From RYN-230 sp963834705 (GTDB taxonomy: Bacteria; Actinomycetota; Actinomycetes; Streptosporangiales; Streptosporangiaceae): 64,000 nucleotides of DNA. Positions 40,499-51,842 of the stretch are shown piece after piece; the stretch's first letter is position 1; the number at the start of each line of letters is the position of its first letter. The stretch is from the NCBI GenBank assembly GCA_963834705.1, contig CAWICV010000012.1, positions 372,001-436,000 of the forward strand, written 5' to 3'. The notes beneath the pieces were generated by a model. It did no database searches and was not told the origin of the DNA. It was given only the letters and a program-made list of their open reading frames with translations. Both the position numbers and the translations under genes were made by a program.

Positions 40499-40920
40499 GG
40501 GACCGGGACCCATAGCTCGATCTCGTCGTGCCGCCGGTAGTACTCGACCAGCGGGCGGCCGGGGTCGGCGGGGAGGGCCAGCCGGGTCAGCGCCTGCATG
40601 GCCGGGCCGATGCGCGCGTACAGGGCGGGCGGGTCGCCGGCGATCAGCGCCCGCAGGTACCAGCCGCCCGGCAGCGTGCCGGTCTCCAGCCCGAGCCGGT
40701 CCGGGTCGTCGCCGTCCCGGACCGGAGTACACGCGGCATAGGTGCCGCCCTGGGTGTCGACCATGGCGTACATCTTGCGCCCGTCCAGTCCGACCAGTTC
40801 CTCGAACCGGGGCCACAGCCGCTGGATGGCGGGCAGCTCATCGCGGGTCCGGTCGAGCATCACCGGCACGTCGGCCTTCCTCGTCCGGGTGGGCCGTGAG
40901 TCGAAGAGGTCAGCTGCCAC
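40495..40920 (-). CDS. GyrI-like effector-binding-domain protein
   Basis: 141 aa from GTG 40920; an in-frame start further upstream cannot be excluded. Segments PAIQRLWPRFEELVGLDGRK, YAMVDTQGGTYAACTPVRDG, LPGGWYLRALIAGDPPALYA and VEYYRRHDEIELWVPV are typical of stand-alone GyrI-like/SOUL-type small-molecule-binding domains. Coupled to the DUF1330-like gene. Confidence 0.7.
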   Translation of the reverse strand: MAADLFDSRPTRTRKADVPVMLDRTRDELPAIQRLWPRFEELVGLDGRKMYAMVDTQGGTYAACTPVRDGDDPDRLGLETGTLPGGWYLRALIAGDPPALYARIGPAMQALTRLALPADPGRPLVEYYRRHDEIELWVPVP

Positions 40921-40983
40921 GGGCAGCACAGTAGCGGGCGGCACCGTCAGTCGCCGGTGGCAGCGCCGGTGACCAAGCACGGT

Positions 40984-41652
40984 TTAAGCATGCACCGTGC
41001 CCTGACTTTCGAACGTCATGGCCCGCTGCAGGGCCGCCGCCCGCATGTCAGCCGGGATTTCCGCCGGGCCGCCCAGCGAAGCGCTGTTGATGCCCGCCTG
41101 CGCCGCCTCCTCGACCACCCCGCCGATTAGGAGAGCCAGGTCCGGGGTGCGATGGAAGACCAGGACGCCGTGATTGGCCAGCAGCACGGCCGGGACGCCC
41201 GGGGTGACCGCGGCCCGGATGTTGGCAATGGCTTCGGCCGAGCCGCGCGGCCCGTAGCCGGCCACCGGCACGCCGGACGCCAGGCCGAACATGGCCAGCG
41301 CCTCCACCCAGCAGCCGATGGGCCGCTGGGCCACCGCGTAGGCGGTGGCGTAGGGCGAATGCGTGTGCACGACGCAGCCGACATCCTCGTGGTCGGCGTA
41401 CATGGCGGTGTGCATGGCGACCACGGCGCCCTGGATGGGCGGCAGGTCGCCTTCCAGTAGGGTTCCGTCCAGCCCGACCCGCACCACCGCGGAGACCGGG
41501 TGATCCCGCAGCGACGGTCCCGCGGTGAAGTACATCTCCTCGGCGCCAGGCACCCGGAGGCTCACATTGCCGTGTCCGTTGGCCGAGATCGCGCCGCCGG
41601 CCACCACCCGCCGGGCAACCTCGACGACCTGCTGAGCCAGATCCTTGTCCAT
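40984..41652 (-). CDS. Class II aldolase/adducin family protein (fuculose-phosphate aldolase-like)
   Basis: 222 aa from ATG 41652. Zn-binding and core motifs are GNVSLRVPGAEEMYFT, VVAMHTAMYADHEDVGCVVH, THSPYATAYAVAQRPIG and VPAVLLANHGVLVFHRTPDL. It would cleave or isomerise a sugar phosphate or sugar acid; the substrate is unknown. Transcribed alone. Confidence 0.88.
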   Translation of the reverse strand: MDKDLAQQVVEVARRVVAGGAISANGHGNVSLRVPGAEEMYFTAGPSLRDHPVSAVVRVGLDGTLLEGDLPPIQGAVVAMHTAMYADHEDVGCVVHTHSPYATAYAVAQRPIGCWVEALAMFGLASGVPVAGYGPRGSAEAIANIRAAVTPGVPAVLLANHGVLVFHRTPDLALLIGGVVEEAAQAGINSASLGGPAEIPADMRAAALQRAMTFESQGTVHA

Positions 41653-41759
41653 GGCCCCATCCCCCCTCTGGATCACAACGGGGCAACGGTATCCGAGCCG
41701 GAAGCCGGCGGCCAGCCAAGGGCAGCGGGCCGCACTAGGCCAGCGGGCCGGCCGGGGGA

Positions 41760-43909
41760 TCAGCCGCGGTGCAGGCCGCGCAGCACGCGGACCGAGCGCG
41801 GGCCGACCGGGACCTGGTCACCGGCCCCGAGCGGCGTGCCCGCCCCGGACGCCCCCGCAGAGGTCAGGTCGTAGCTGTCCAGCACCGGCCGCCACTGCTG
41901 CCCGTCCCGGGTTCCAGCGGGGATGACGAAGTCCAGCGGCTCCCACCACGCGTTGATCAGCACCAGGAAGTCGTCATCCACCATCAGCGTGCCGTCCTGC
42001 GCCCGGTCCGGCGCGTCCGACCCGTCCAGGTAGATACCGAGCGACAGCGCGTCCGGGTCAGCCCAGTCGGCGCCGGTCATCGGCGCGCCGGCCACGGTGA
42101 ACCAGCCGAGTTCGGCCGCCTCCACCCCGGCCAGGTAGCGGCGGCGGCGGAAGACCGGGTGGTCTTTGCGGAACGCGATCAGCCGCCGGGTGAAGTCGAG
42201 CAGCTCCTTGTCCTGACTGGACCAGTCGAGCCAGGTGATCTCGTTATCCTGGCAGTAGGCGTTGTTGTTGCCCTGCTGGGTGCGGCCCGCCTCGTCCCCG
42301 GCCAGCAGCATCGGCACGCCGAACGACAGCAGCAGCGTGCTCAGCATGGCCCGGGACTGCCGCCCGCGCAGCGCCAGCACCGCCGGGTCGGTGGCCGGGC
42401 CCTCCACGCCGCAGTTCCAGGACCGGTTGTCGTCGGTGCCGTCCCGGTTCGATTCGCCGTTGGCCTCGTTGTGCTTGCCGTCGTAGGAGACCAGGTCGCG
42501 CAGCGTGAACCCGTCGTGCACGGTGATCAGGTTGACCGACGCGGTGGGCCGCCGCCGGGCCAGCCCGCCGCCGCCGTACAGGTCGGATGAGCCGCAGAAC
42601 CGGGTGGCGAACTCGCCGATGCCGATCGGATGGCTGCGCCAGAAGTCGCGCATGCTGTCCCGGTACTTCCCGTTCCACTCCCGCCACAGCGCCGGGAACC
42701 GGCCGAGGTCGTAACTGTCGAACTGGCCCACGTCCCATGGCTCGGCGATGAGCTTGACCTGGGACACCACCGGATCCTGGGAGACCAGATCGAAGAACGC
42801 CGATACCTGGTCGAAGCCGCCGTCCGGCCGGGCCAGCGTCGGGGCCAGGTCGAACCGGTAGCCGTCCACGTGCATCTCGGTGATCCAGTAACGCAGCGAG
42901 TCCATGATCAGCTGCAAGGTCCGCGGGTTCCCGGCGTTGAGCGAGTTCCCGCAGCCCGTGGTGTCGATGTAGCGGCCCGGGTCGGCCGGGTCGAGCCGGT
43001 AGTAGGCCGGGTTGTCCAGGCCGCGGAAGCACAGCGTGGGACCCATCGCACCGGCCTCGGCGGTGTGGTTGAACACCACGTCGAGCAGCACTTCCAGGCC
43101 TGCCTGGTGCAGCGCGCCCACCATGGTCTTGAACTCGGCCACCTGGCCGCCCGGCTGGCCGGCCCGGACCGCGGCGGAGTAGCCGTGGTTGGGCGCGAAG
43201 TAGCCGATCGTGTTGTAGCCCCAGTAGTTGGTCAGCCCGCGCGCGGGCAGGAAAGATTCCGGCACGTTCTGGTGCACCGGCAGCAGTTCGACGGCGGTCA
43301 CCCCCAGGCCGGTCAGGTAGCTGAGCGACGCCTCGTGGGCCAGCCCGGCGTAGGTGCCGCGGAGTTGCACCGGCACCCCGGGGTGCCGCATGGTGAACCC
43401 CTTGACGTGCATCTCGTAGATGACCGTGTCCGAGTAGCGGCGCCACACCGGCGCGGCATCCGCCCAGCGGAACGCCGGATCCACCACCAGGCTGCGCGGC
43501 ATGTGGCCGGCCGAGTCCAGCGTGCTGGCCGTGGCCAGGTCACCGCCGGAATAGCCCAATACCTCTTGGCCGAACGCCACTGCCCCGCTGATCGCTTTGG
43601 CGTAGGGGTCGAGGAGTAGCTTGGCCGGGTTGCAATAGAGGCCGCGGGCCGGGTCATATGGCCCAGCCACCCGGTAGCCGTAGGCCTGGCCGGGACCGAC
43701 GCCGCGGACGAAACCGTGCCAGACGCCGGCGTCGTAGTCGCGCAGCGGGACCTGGGTCTCCTGGCCCGCGTCGTCGAACAGGCACAGCGTCACCGCGTCG
43801 GCGATGCCGGAGGCCACCGCGAAGTTGGTGCCGCCCGCGGCCGGGGTGGCGCCGAGCGGGAACTCATTGCCCGGCAGCTCATCCCGGGCCGGCGGGCTGG
43901 CCACCGCGG

Positions 43910-43913
<4 letters not shown>
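41760..43913 (-). CDS. glgX: Glycogen debranching enzyme GlgX
   Basis: 717 aa GH13 enzyme hydrolysing alpha-1,6 branches of limit dextrins. N-terminal CBM48 (FPLGATPAAGGTNFAVASGI). Catalytic regions are VVFNHTAEAG, DGYRFDLAPTLARPDGG (nucleophile Asp), KLIAEPWDVGQFDSY (acid/base Glu) and LITVHDGFTLRDLVSYDGKH. ATG 43913 overlaps the stop of the upstream GH63-like gene, so the two are co-translated for alpha-glucan turnover. Confidence 0.95.
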
Positions 43914-46606
<2,693 letters not shown>

Positions 46607-46609
46607 CAC

Positions 46610-46961
46610 TCGCGTCCCGGGAATCTCGTGCTTTTCGGTAATCGCGTGCCGCTAAGTCTTCGCCGGTACCAGGTGAGTGCGCGTCACCCGGCAGGGATGA
46701 GGTCCCCAGCCAGGAAGATGCTGAATCAGGAATGACAAAAACTTCCGGCGTCTGTGATCTGGCTTTCCGGTGAACGCCGGCGCTGATAAGGCCGAGTCGC
46801 GGGCACTAGCGTTCGGCAAAGAGGTTGAAAAGGTGGCCAAAATAAGGTTGGCCAGCGAATTCTTGTCCGGGGGCACGCACCCCGCCCGCTGCCTTGTTGT
46901 GGCAGATGGTGTCGCGGGTGGGGATGGCGAGCTTGTTGCGCCCTCCCGGTAGCGTGCAGGT
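46610..46961. other. 352-bp intergenic region, promoters only
   Basis: Lies between divergent genes; I see no coding frame. It holds a copy of ACTAGCGTTCGGCAA at 46805-46819, an AT-richer patch with two GGTKGGCCA-like words (46828-46858), and the -10 TAGCGT at 46950-46955 for a leaderless DUF929 transcript. I looked for a riboswitch and found no convincing fold. Confidence 0.5.
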
Positions 46962-47825
46962 ATGAGCAAGGGGACGCGCGCCAGCCAGCAGCGCGCGCGG
47001 GCCCGGATCGCCGAGCAGCGCGCCGCGGCCCGGCGCCAGCAGATCCGTAACCGGATCCTGCTCACCGGCGGCATCATCGTCCTGGTCGTCGTGGTGGTGG
47101 TGGTCTTCGTCGTGCTCAGCGCCGGGAAGAAGCCGGCCAAGACCAGCTCCCCGGGCGGCACGGTGCTGCCCGCCAGCGTGGCCCGGCTGGTGACCAGCGT
47201 GCCGGCCAGTGCGCTAGCCACGGTGGGCAGCGGCTCGGTCCGGTCATTTAACACGGATCCGGTCAAGGCGATCACCGGTACCCCGCTGGCCAGTAACGGC
47301 AAGCCGGAGATGCTGTACATCGGAGCCGAGTTCTGCCCCTACTGCGCCGAACTGCGCTGGTCGATGGCGGTCGCGCTGAGCCGGTTCGGGTCGTTCACCA
47401 CGCCGCTGCGCGGCATCCACTCCTCCGGCACCGACGCCTACCCGGACACCGCGACGCTGACGTTCTACCGGGCGGGCTACACCAGCAAGTACCTGACGTT
47501 CACCCCGGTGGAGAACGAGACGGTGAACCGCACGCCGCTGCAGTCAACCAGCACGCAGCAGCAGGCCATCTGGGACAAGTACGACGCGAACTCCTACCCG
47601 TTCATTTACTTCGGCGGCAAATACATGATCACCTCGCCGATCTACGATCCGCAGGTGCTGCAGGGCAAGACCTGGGCGCAGATCGCCGCCGCGCTGCACG
47701 ACCCGTCCAGCGCGATCGCTCAGGGCGCGCTCGGCGCGGCGAACTACATGACTGCCGCCATCTGCAAGATGACCAGCAACCAGCCAGCCAGCGTCTGCTC
47801 CTCGTTGCCAGTCAGCGCGCCCTAG
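46962..47825 (+). CDS. DUF929 membrane-anchored thioredoxin-like protein
   Basis: 287 aa. Basic, alanine/arginine-rich N-terminus, one helix at 32-53 (LLTGGIIVLVVVVVVVFVVL), then an exported domain with EFCPYCAELRWSMAVALSRF. The CPYC redox motif is at 125-128, followed by STDAYPDTATLTFYRAGYTS-like DUF929 text and NSYPFIYFGGKYMI. It probably acts in extracytoplasmic thiol chemistry. The -10 TAGCGT lies 7 bp before the ATG, so the mRNA is likely leaderless. Confidence 0.9.
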   Translation: MSKGTRASQQRARARIAEQRAAARRQQIRNRILLTGGIIVLVVVVVVVFVVLSAGKKPAKTSSPGGTVLPASVARLVTSVPASALATVGSGSVRSFNTDPVKAITGTPLASNGKPEMLYIGAEFCPYCAELRWSMAVALSRFGSFTTPLRGIHSSGTDAYPDTATLTFYRAGYTSKYLTFTPVENETVNRTPLQSTSTQQQAIWDKYDANSYPFIYFGGKYMITSPIYDPQVLQGKTWAQIAAALHDPSSAIAQGALGAANYMTAAICKMTSNQPASVCSSLPVSAP

Positions 47826-47856
47826 GGACTTATGGCCCGGGCCGGTGCGCCCGGCG

Positions 47857-47890
47857 GGGCCGGGCCGTTAGGCATGGGCAGGCCCGGCCC
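47857..47890 (+). terminator. Terminator hairpin after the DUF929 gene
   Basis: GGGCCGGGCC (47857-47866) and GGCCCGGCCC (47881-47890) are perfect complements around a 14-nt loop. Confidence 0.75.
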
Positions 47891-48014
47891 GGTGGCAAAC
47901 GGACCGGGCGGAATTCCCCGGCCAGGACAGGCCGCTATTCTCTGGGGCGCGGACGGCGATTTTTCAAGACTGTTGGCATAACGCACTGAGTCGCGCTAGC
48001 TAACAGGAGCTGTC

Positions 48015-48647
48015 ATGCCTTCCACCTACACCAATTCTCATCACCCGAATTCCTCGCTGGCCCGTATTCGCGGCCGGCCGCCGCTGGCCACGATCACCGC
48101 CGCCGCGGGCGCCGCGCTGGTGGCCGGGGCCACGCTGAGCCTGCTGTCCGGCGGGGCCGCGAACGCGGCGGCCAAGCCGGCCTGGATGATGACCGGCAGC
48201 AACATCCAGTCGCTGAGCCAGACCGACTCGGCCACCGCCTCGCACTTCTCCAACACCCCGACCGCATTCGGAGCCGGGGCCAGCCTGGTCAAGACGCCGG
48301 TGCAGGCCGGATAGGCCACGACGCCGGTGCTGGACTACACGTCCTACGCCCAGTTCAGCTCGGACATCGCCAGCGGCGCGATCACCTACCCGTACAAGTG
48401 GGTCATGTACGACCCCGAGGAGTGGTCGCAGACGCCGGCCAGCGAGCAGCAGGACCCGGTCAGGTACATGGAGCTGTTCGGCACGCTGGCCCACGCACAC
48501 GGCCTGAAGGCCATCGAGGCCCCGGCCATGGACCTGTGCTCGGTTGCGAGTGCCGGATGCCGGGCACGAACCTGGCTGCGGTGTCGTATCGAAGCAGCCG
48601 CACCATTGGCTACCCGGGACTACTCGGAGCTGCCGTCGCGGGGGTAG
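48015..48647 (+). pseudogene. Secreted protein gene broken by an in-frame amber codon
   Basis: AGGAG precedes ATG 48015. A signal peptide (to about GGAANAAA) is followed by WMMTGSNIQSLSQTDSATAS and a TAG stop at 48312-48314 after TPVQAG. The same frame then continues as TTPVLDYTSYAQFSSDIASG, ITYPYKWVMYDPEEWSQTPA and LFGTLAHAHGLKAIEAPAMD, before losing sense after LCSVASAGC. A single G-to-A change (TGG to TAG) explains the stop. The family is secreted and of unknown function; the 3' end runs into cbiZ on the other strand. Confidence 0.75.
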
Positions 48648-49288
48648 CGCAGCGCGCCGGTGTGCACAGCGTAATGCACCGCGCGGGCGATCCGCGCACC
48701 CCACAGCGAGCGCGGCCCGGCGAAGTCCGCGGGCTCGCCCGCTACCGGCGCGGCCACACAGATGGCGTCCGAGGCCGTGCCGGTAGCGCGGAAGCCTGCC
48801 GCCAGCACGGCCTGGGTTTTGGCCTCGGTCGCCGTCATGACGGCGTTGACATAGGCCGCGTCGCGCAGCGGTACCGGAACCGACACGATGATGTTGATGG
48901 TGCCGGGCGGCCTGGCCGCCGACGATCCGCGATCGGCCGGGCCAGCTGGCGCCGCGGCCCAGGTCGGGAGGCGCAGGCCGACCGTGGCCGCCACCCGGAC
49001 CCCGTCGTCTTCGCGCTGCACTACATCGCGCACGCTGGCCGCGGTGAGCAGCCCGACGCCCTCGCCCGCCAGGCCCAGGCCGGCCGCCAGCTCAGCTAGG
49101 TGCACGGCCGGATCCAGCCGGCGGTAGGAGGCCGGTACCTGCGCGTTGAGCACCCATTCGCGTGGCCCGATCCCGCCGCCCGCGACGCCGCTGGAAATCA
49201 TCCGGTAGCCGGGGCCGGGACACCACAGCGCAACCGGCAGCCGCACCCCGTCCTGGTGATACCAGTGCAGCTGCAGGCGCATGAACAC
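48620..49288 (-). CDS. cbiZ: Adenosylcobinamide amidohydrolase
   Basis: 222 aa from GTG 49288 (ATG 49282 possible). CbiZ signatures are REWVLNAQVPASYRRLDPAV, GLAGEGVGLLTAASVRDVV, VAATVGLRLPTWAA, PPGTINIIVSVPVPLRDAAY, VNAVMTATEAKTQAVLAAGF and GTASDAICVA with a terminal GPRSLWGARIARAVHYAV. It hydrolyses adenosylcobinamide to cobyric acid for cobalamin salvage. It lies 49 bp downstream of the B12-binding litR on the same strand, apparently in the crtI-litR operon, which links cofactor salvage to the photoreceptor. Confidence 0.92.
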   Translation of the reverse strand: MFMRLQLHWYHQDGVRLPVALWCPGPGYRMISSGVAGGGIGPREWVLNAQVPASYRRLDPAVHLAELAAGLGLAGEGVGLLTAASVRDVVQREDDGVRVAATVGLRLPTWAAAPAGPADRGSSAARPPGTINIIVSVPVPLRDAAYVNAVMTATEAKTQAVLAAGFRATGTASDAICVAAPVAGEPADFAGPRSLWGARIARAVHYAVHTGALRYPRDGSSE

Positions 49289-49337
49289 AGGAGACTACCG
49301 CGACGCCCGGGCCAGTCCCGCGGGCGGCCGGATGGCG

Positions 49338-50234
49338 TCAGGGCCGCCGGGTCAGCGTGGCAAGGGTCTGCCGGAAGCTGGTCAGCACCGTGACGCCGTC
49401 CGGCACCGACCCGGGATCCCAGCCGGGTCCGCAGGCGGCCACGAGCGCCGGGCGTGGCCGGGTCCGCGCGACCGCGCCGATCTGCTCATAGTCGGCGGTG
49501 GCCGGTGCGTGGGCCCAGATCAGGACGGCGGCCGGGCCGGTACGGACCAGCGCGTCCCGCAAGGCGTTGGTGGGCACCCGGGCGCCCAGCATCCGGCTGC
49601 CGGCACCGCTCTCCGCGAGCGCGGCAGCGAGCGCTTCGAGCGGGAGGCTATGCTGTTCGGCCGGCGCGCACGCGAGCAGGATCTGGGGCCGGGTATGCGG
49701 CCGTGGCACCCGGGCCAGTGCGGTGGAGACCGCACCAGACAGCAGATGCTCAGCCGCGATATAGCGGCCGGCTCGTGAATATTGGCCGCCCAGGTCGCGC
49801 AGGGCGGGCGCGATGACCATGGTCCAGGCGCGCACCACCCCGTCGGATAGCGCGAGGTCCAGCAATCGGTTCACATCGGCGGGGTCGAGGGCGAGCGCGG
49901 CGCGGCGAAGGCCCTTGGCGGTGCCTGGCGGGTGCGCGGCCGTACGCCGGGCCGGCCGCTTGGCGGGACCCGGCGTGGCGTCGGGGGGCGGCTGGCCCGA
50001 GGGGGTGCGGGCCGCCTTGGCGATGCGGGCGGCCTCGGCCGGAGCGACCCCATCGACGGTGAGCCGGCGCATCAGTTCCAGCCGGGCCAGGTCGTGCTCG
50101 CTGTAGCGGCGGTGCCGCCCGGGCTGGCGGTATGACGGGCCGAGGCCGTATCTGCGGTCCCAGGTGCGGATGGTGGTGGCGGCGACGCCTATCCGGCGGG
50201 CGGCCTCCCCCGCGCTCAGGCCGGTATCCGGCAC
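49338..50234 (-). CDS. litR: B12-binding MerR-family light regulator (LitR/CarH-like)
   Basis: 298 aa. MerR HTH at about 6-50 (GEAARRIGVAATTIRTWDRR), a Pro/Ala-rich linker, then the cobalamin module. The upper-face motif normally W-x9-EH appears here as Tyr 152, nine residues, Glu 162-His 163 (YSRAGRYIAAEH). The lower-ligand candidate is His 195 in APAEQHSLPLEAL. In the family, adenosylcobalamin-bound tetramers repress carotenoid genes in the dark and light destroys the complex. It lies 6 bp after crtI and next to the crt gene cluster. Confidence 0.9.
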   Translation of the reverse strand: MPDTGLSAGEAARRIGVAATTIRTWDRRYGLGPSYRQPGRHRRYSEHDLARLELMRRLTVDGVAPAEAARIAKAARTPSGQPPPDATPGPAKRPARRTAAHPPGTAKGLRRAALALDPADVNRLLDLALSDGVVRAWTMVIAPALRDLGGQYSRAGRYIAAEHLLSGAVSTALARVPRPHTRPQILLACAPAEQHSLPLEALAAALAESGAGSRMLGARVPTNALRDALVRTGPAAVLIWAHAPATADYEQIGAVARTRPRPALVAACGPGWDPGSVPDGVTVLTSFRQTLATLTRRP

Positions 50235-50240
50235 GGAGCT

Positions 50241-51728
50241 TCACCCATCCTTCCGGCCATGCTGCGGGCCGATCCGTTCGGCTGCGAGCCGGGCGGACAC
50301 CAAGACCATCGGAACGCCAACTCCCGGGCGGGTCCCGGAACCGACGAACACCACATTGTCCAGTCCCGGCGCGAGATTACCGGGCCGCAACGGGCCCGAC
50401 TGGAGGAATGTGTGGGCCGCGGCGAACGGCGTGCCGGCCGCCATCCCGGCCTCCGCCCAGTCAGCCGGTGTGACGACGTGCCGCACCTGCGCCGCCTCAC
50501 CCAGGCCGGGGTAACCGCGGGTGGCCAGCACGTCCAGCAAGTCGTCGGCGTACGCCTGGCCTGCGCGTGACCAGTCGGGTCCCGCTTCCAGGTTGGGGGC
50601 TGGGGCCAGCACGTAGTAGACCTCGCTGCCCAGGGGGGCCAGCCCCGGGTCGGTGCGGGTGGGATTGGTAACCAGCAGCGACGGGTCGGACATGACCCGG
50701 CCCCGCCGGGTGATGTCGTCGAAGGTGGCACGCCAGGCGTTCCCGAAGTGGATGTTGTGGTGGCTTGCGCCGGCGTAGGCCCTCGCGGCGCCGAGGTGCA
50801 TCACGACACAGGAGGGGGAATAGCGCAGTCGCCGCCGCAGCGGGCGGTTCAGCAGGTCGCGGTAGGCCACTGGCAGGTCGGGATTGAGCACTACGACGTC
50901 GGCCGGAATGCGGTCACCGTCGCGGGTGCGCACCGCCCGGGCCCGCGATCCACTGACCTCCACGGCCGTCACCTCGCGGCCGTAGTGGATGGCCACCCCG
51001 TGCTTGACGGCCGCGCCAGCGAGCGCGGTGGCGACCGCGTGCATCCCCCCGCGCGGGAAGTAGACGCCCGCGACCGTGTCCATATAGGAGATCACCGCGT
51101 ACAGCGCCAGCGCGCGATGCGGCGGCACGCCGGCGTACAGCGACTGGAACGAGAACACCCGCTGGGTGCGCGGATCGTGCAGGAACTGCCCGACCTTGGC
51201 CGACAGCCGGCGGAATCCGCCGTACGCCGCCAGCCGGGCCAGGTCCGCGCTCACCAGATCCCACGGGTGGTCGAAGTCGCGGTCGATGAACCGCTTCCAC
51301 TCCAGGTGATACAGCTTGCGTGCGTATTCGGCGAAACGCAGGTAGCCGTCGGCCTCACGTGGCCCGCACAGGCGGGCGATTTCTGCGGCCGTGTCCGCCG
51401 TGCTGGCCCGTATGTCCAGCGCCGACCCGTCGGCGAAGTGTGCCCGGTAGGCCGGGTCCAGCCGGATGAGATCCAGCCAGTCGGACATCCGCTCACCGGC
51501 GGAATCCAGCGTCTCCGCCAGCAGGTCCGGCATGGTCAGCACGGTGGGACCGGTGTCGAACCGGTACCCATCCAGGGTCAGGCACCCCATCCGGCCGCCC
51601 GGGCCGTCGGATTGCTCCAGCACCGTCACCTGCCGCCCGGCACCGGCTAGCCGCAGAGCGCAGGCCAGGCCGCCGAGCCCGGCCCCCACGATGACGACGT
51701 TGTCGGTAGGGCCAGTAACGGTCCGCAT
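50241..51728 (-). CDS. crtI: Phytoene desaturase
   Basis: 495 aa FAD enzyme converting phytoene to lycopene by stepwise desaturation. N-terminal dinucleotide fold VIVGAGLGGLACALRLAGAG with VLEQSDGPGGRMG, then FDTGPTVLTMPDLLAETLDS, FPRGGMHAVATALAGAA and the C-terminal FAD segment VVFVGSGTRPGVGVPMVLVS. ATG 51728 follows GGAGGTG. First gene of the crtI-litR-cbiZ operon, divergent from crtB. Confidence 0.96.
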   Translation of the reverse strand: MRTVTGPTDNVVIVGAGLGGLACALRLAGAGRQVTVLEQSDGPGGRMGCLTLDGYRFDTGPTVLTMPDLLAETLDSAGERMSDWLDLIRLDPAYRAHFADGSALDIRASTADTAAEIARLCGPREADGYLRFAEYARKLYHLEWKRFIDRDFDHPWDLVSADLARLAAYGGFRRLSAKVGQFLHDPRTQRVFSFQSLYAGVPPHRALALYAVISYMDTVAGVYFPRGGMHAVATALAGAAVKHGVAIHYGREVTAVEVSGSRARAVRTRDGDRIPADVVVLNPDLPVAYRDLLNRPLRRRLRYSPSCVVMHLGAARAYAGASHHNIHFGNAWRATFDDITRRGRVMSDPSLLVTNPTRTDPGLAPLGSEVYYVLAPAPNLEAGPDWSRAGQAYADDLLDVLATRGYPGLGEAAQVRHVVTPADWAEAGMAAGTPFAAAHTFLQSGPLRPGNLAPGLDNVVFVGSGTRPGVGVPMVLVSARLAAERIGPQHGRKDG

Positions 51729-51802
51729 CGGGCACCTCCGTCCGGGCGCGTCCCGCCCGGTTGACTGCTGATTTGCGCCCAGGCTACTACCGAGCTAGTT
51801 TG

Positions 51803-51822
51803 AATCGAAATCTGCGTCGATT
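51803..51822. promoter_or_regulatory. Candidate LitR operator between divergent crtI and crtB
   Basis: AATCGA (51803-51808) and TCGATT (51817-51822) form a dyad with an 8-bp spacer, in the only AT-rich patch of the 114-bp crtI-crtB gap. Position and symmetry suit repression of both operons by the MerR-type LitR, but the sequence is not compared to a verified site. Confidence 0.5.
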
Positions 51823-51842
51823 TAGTTGAGGCGGCGAACCTG

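Noticed and set aside
46610..46961. Possible riboswitch or small RNA in the gap before the DUF929 gene
   Set aside because: No consistent stem set or known consensus could be built, and a leaderless -10 (TAGCGT) next to the ATG explains expression of the downstream gene.
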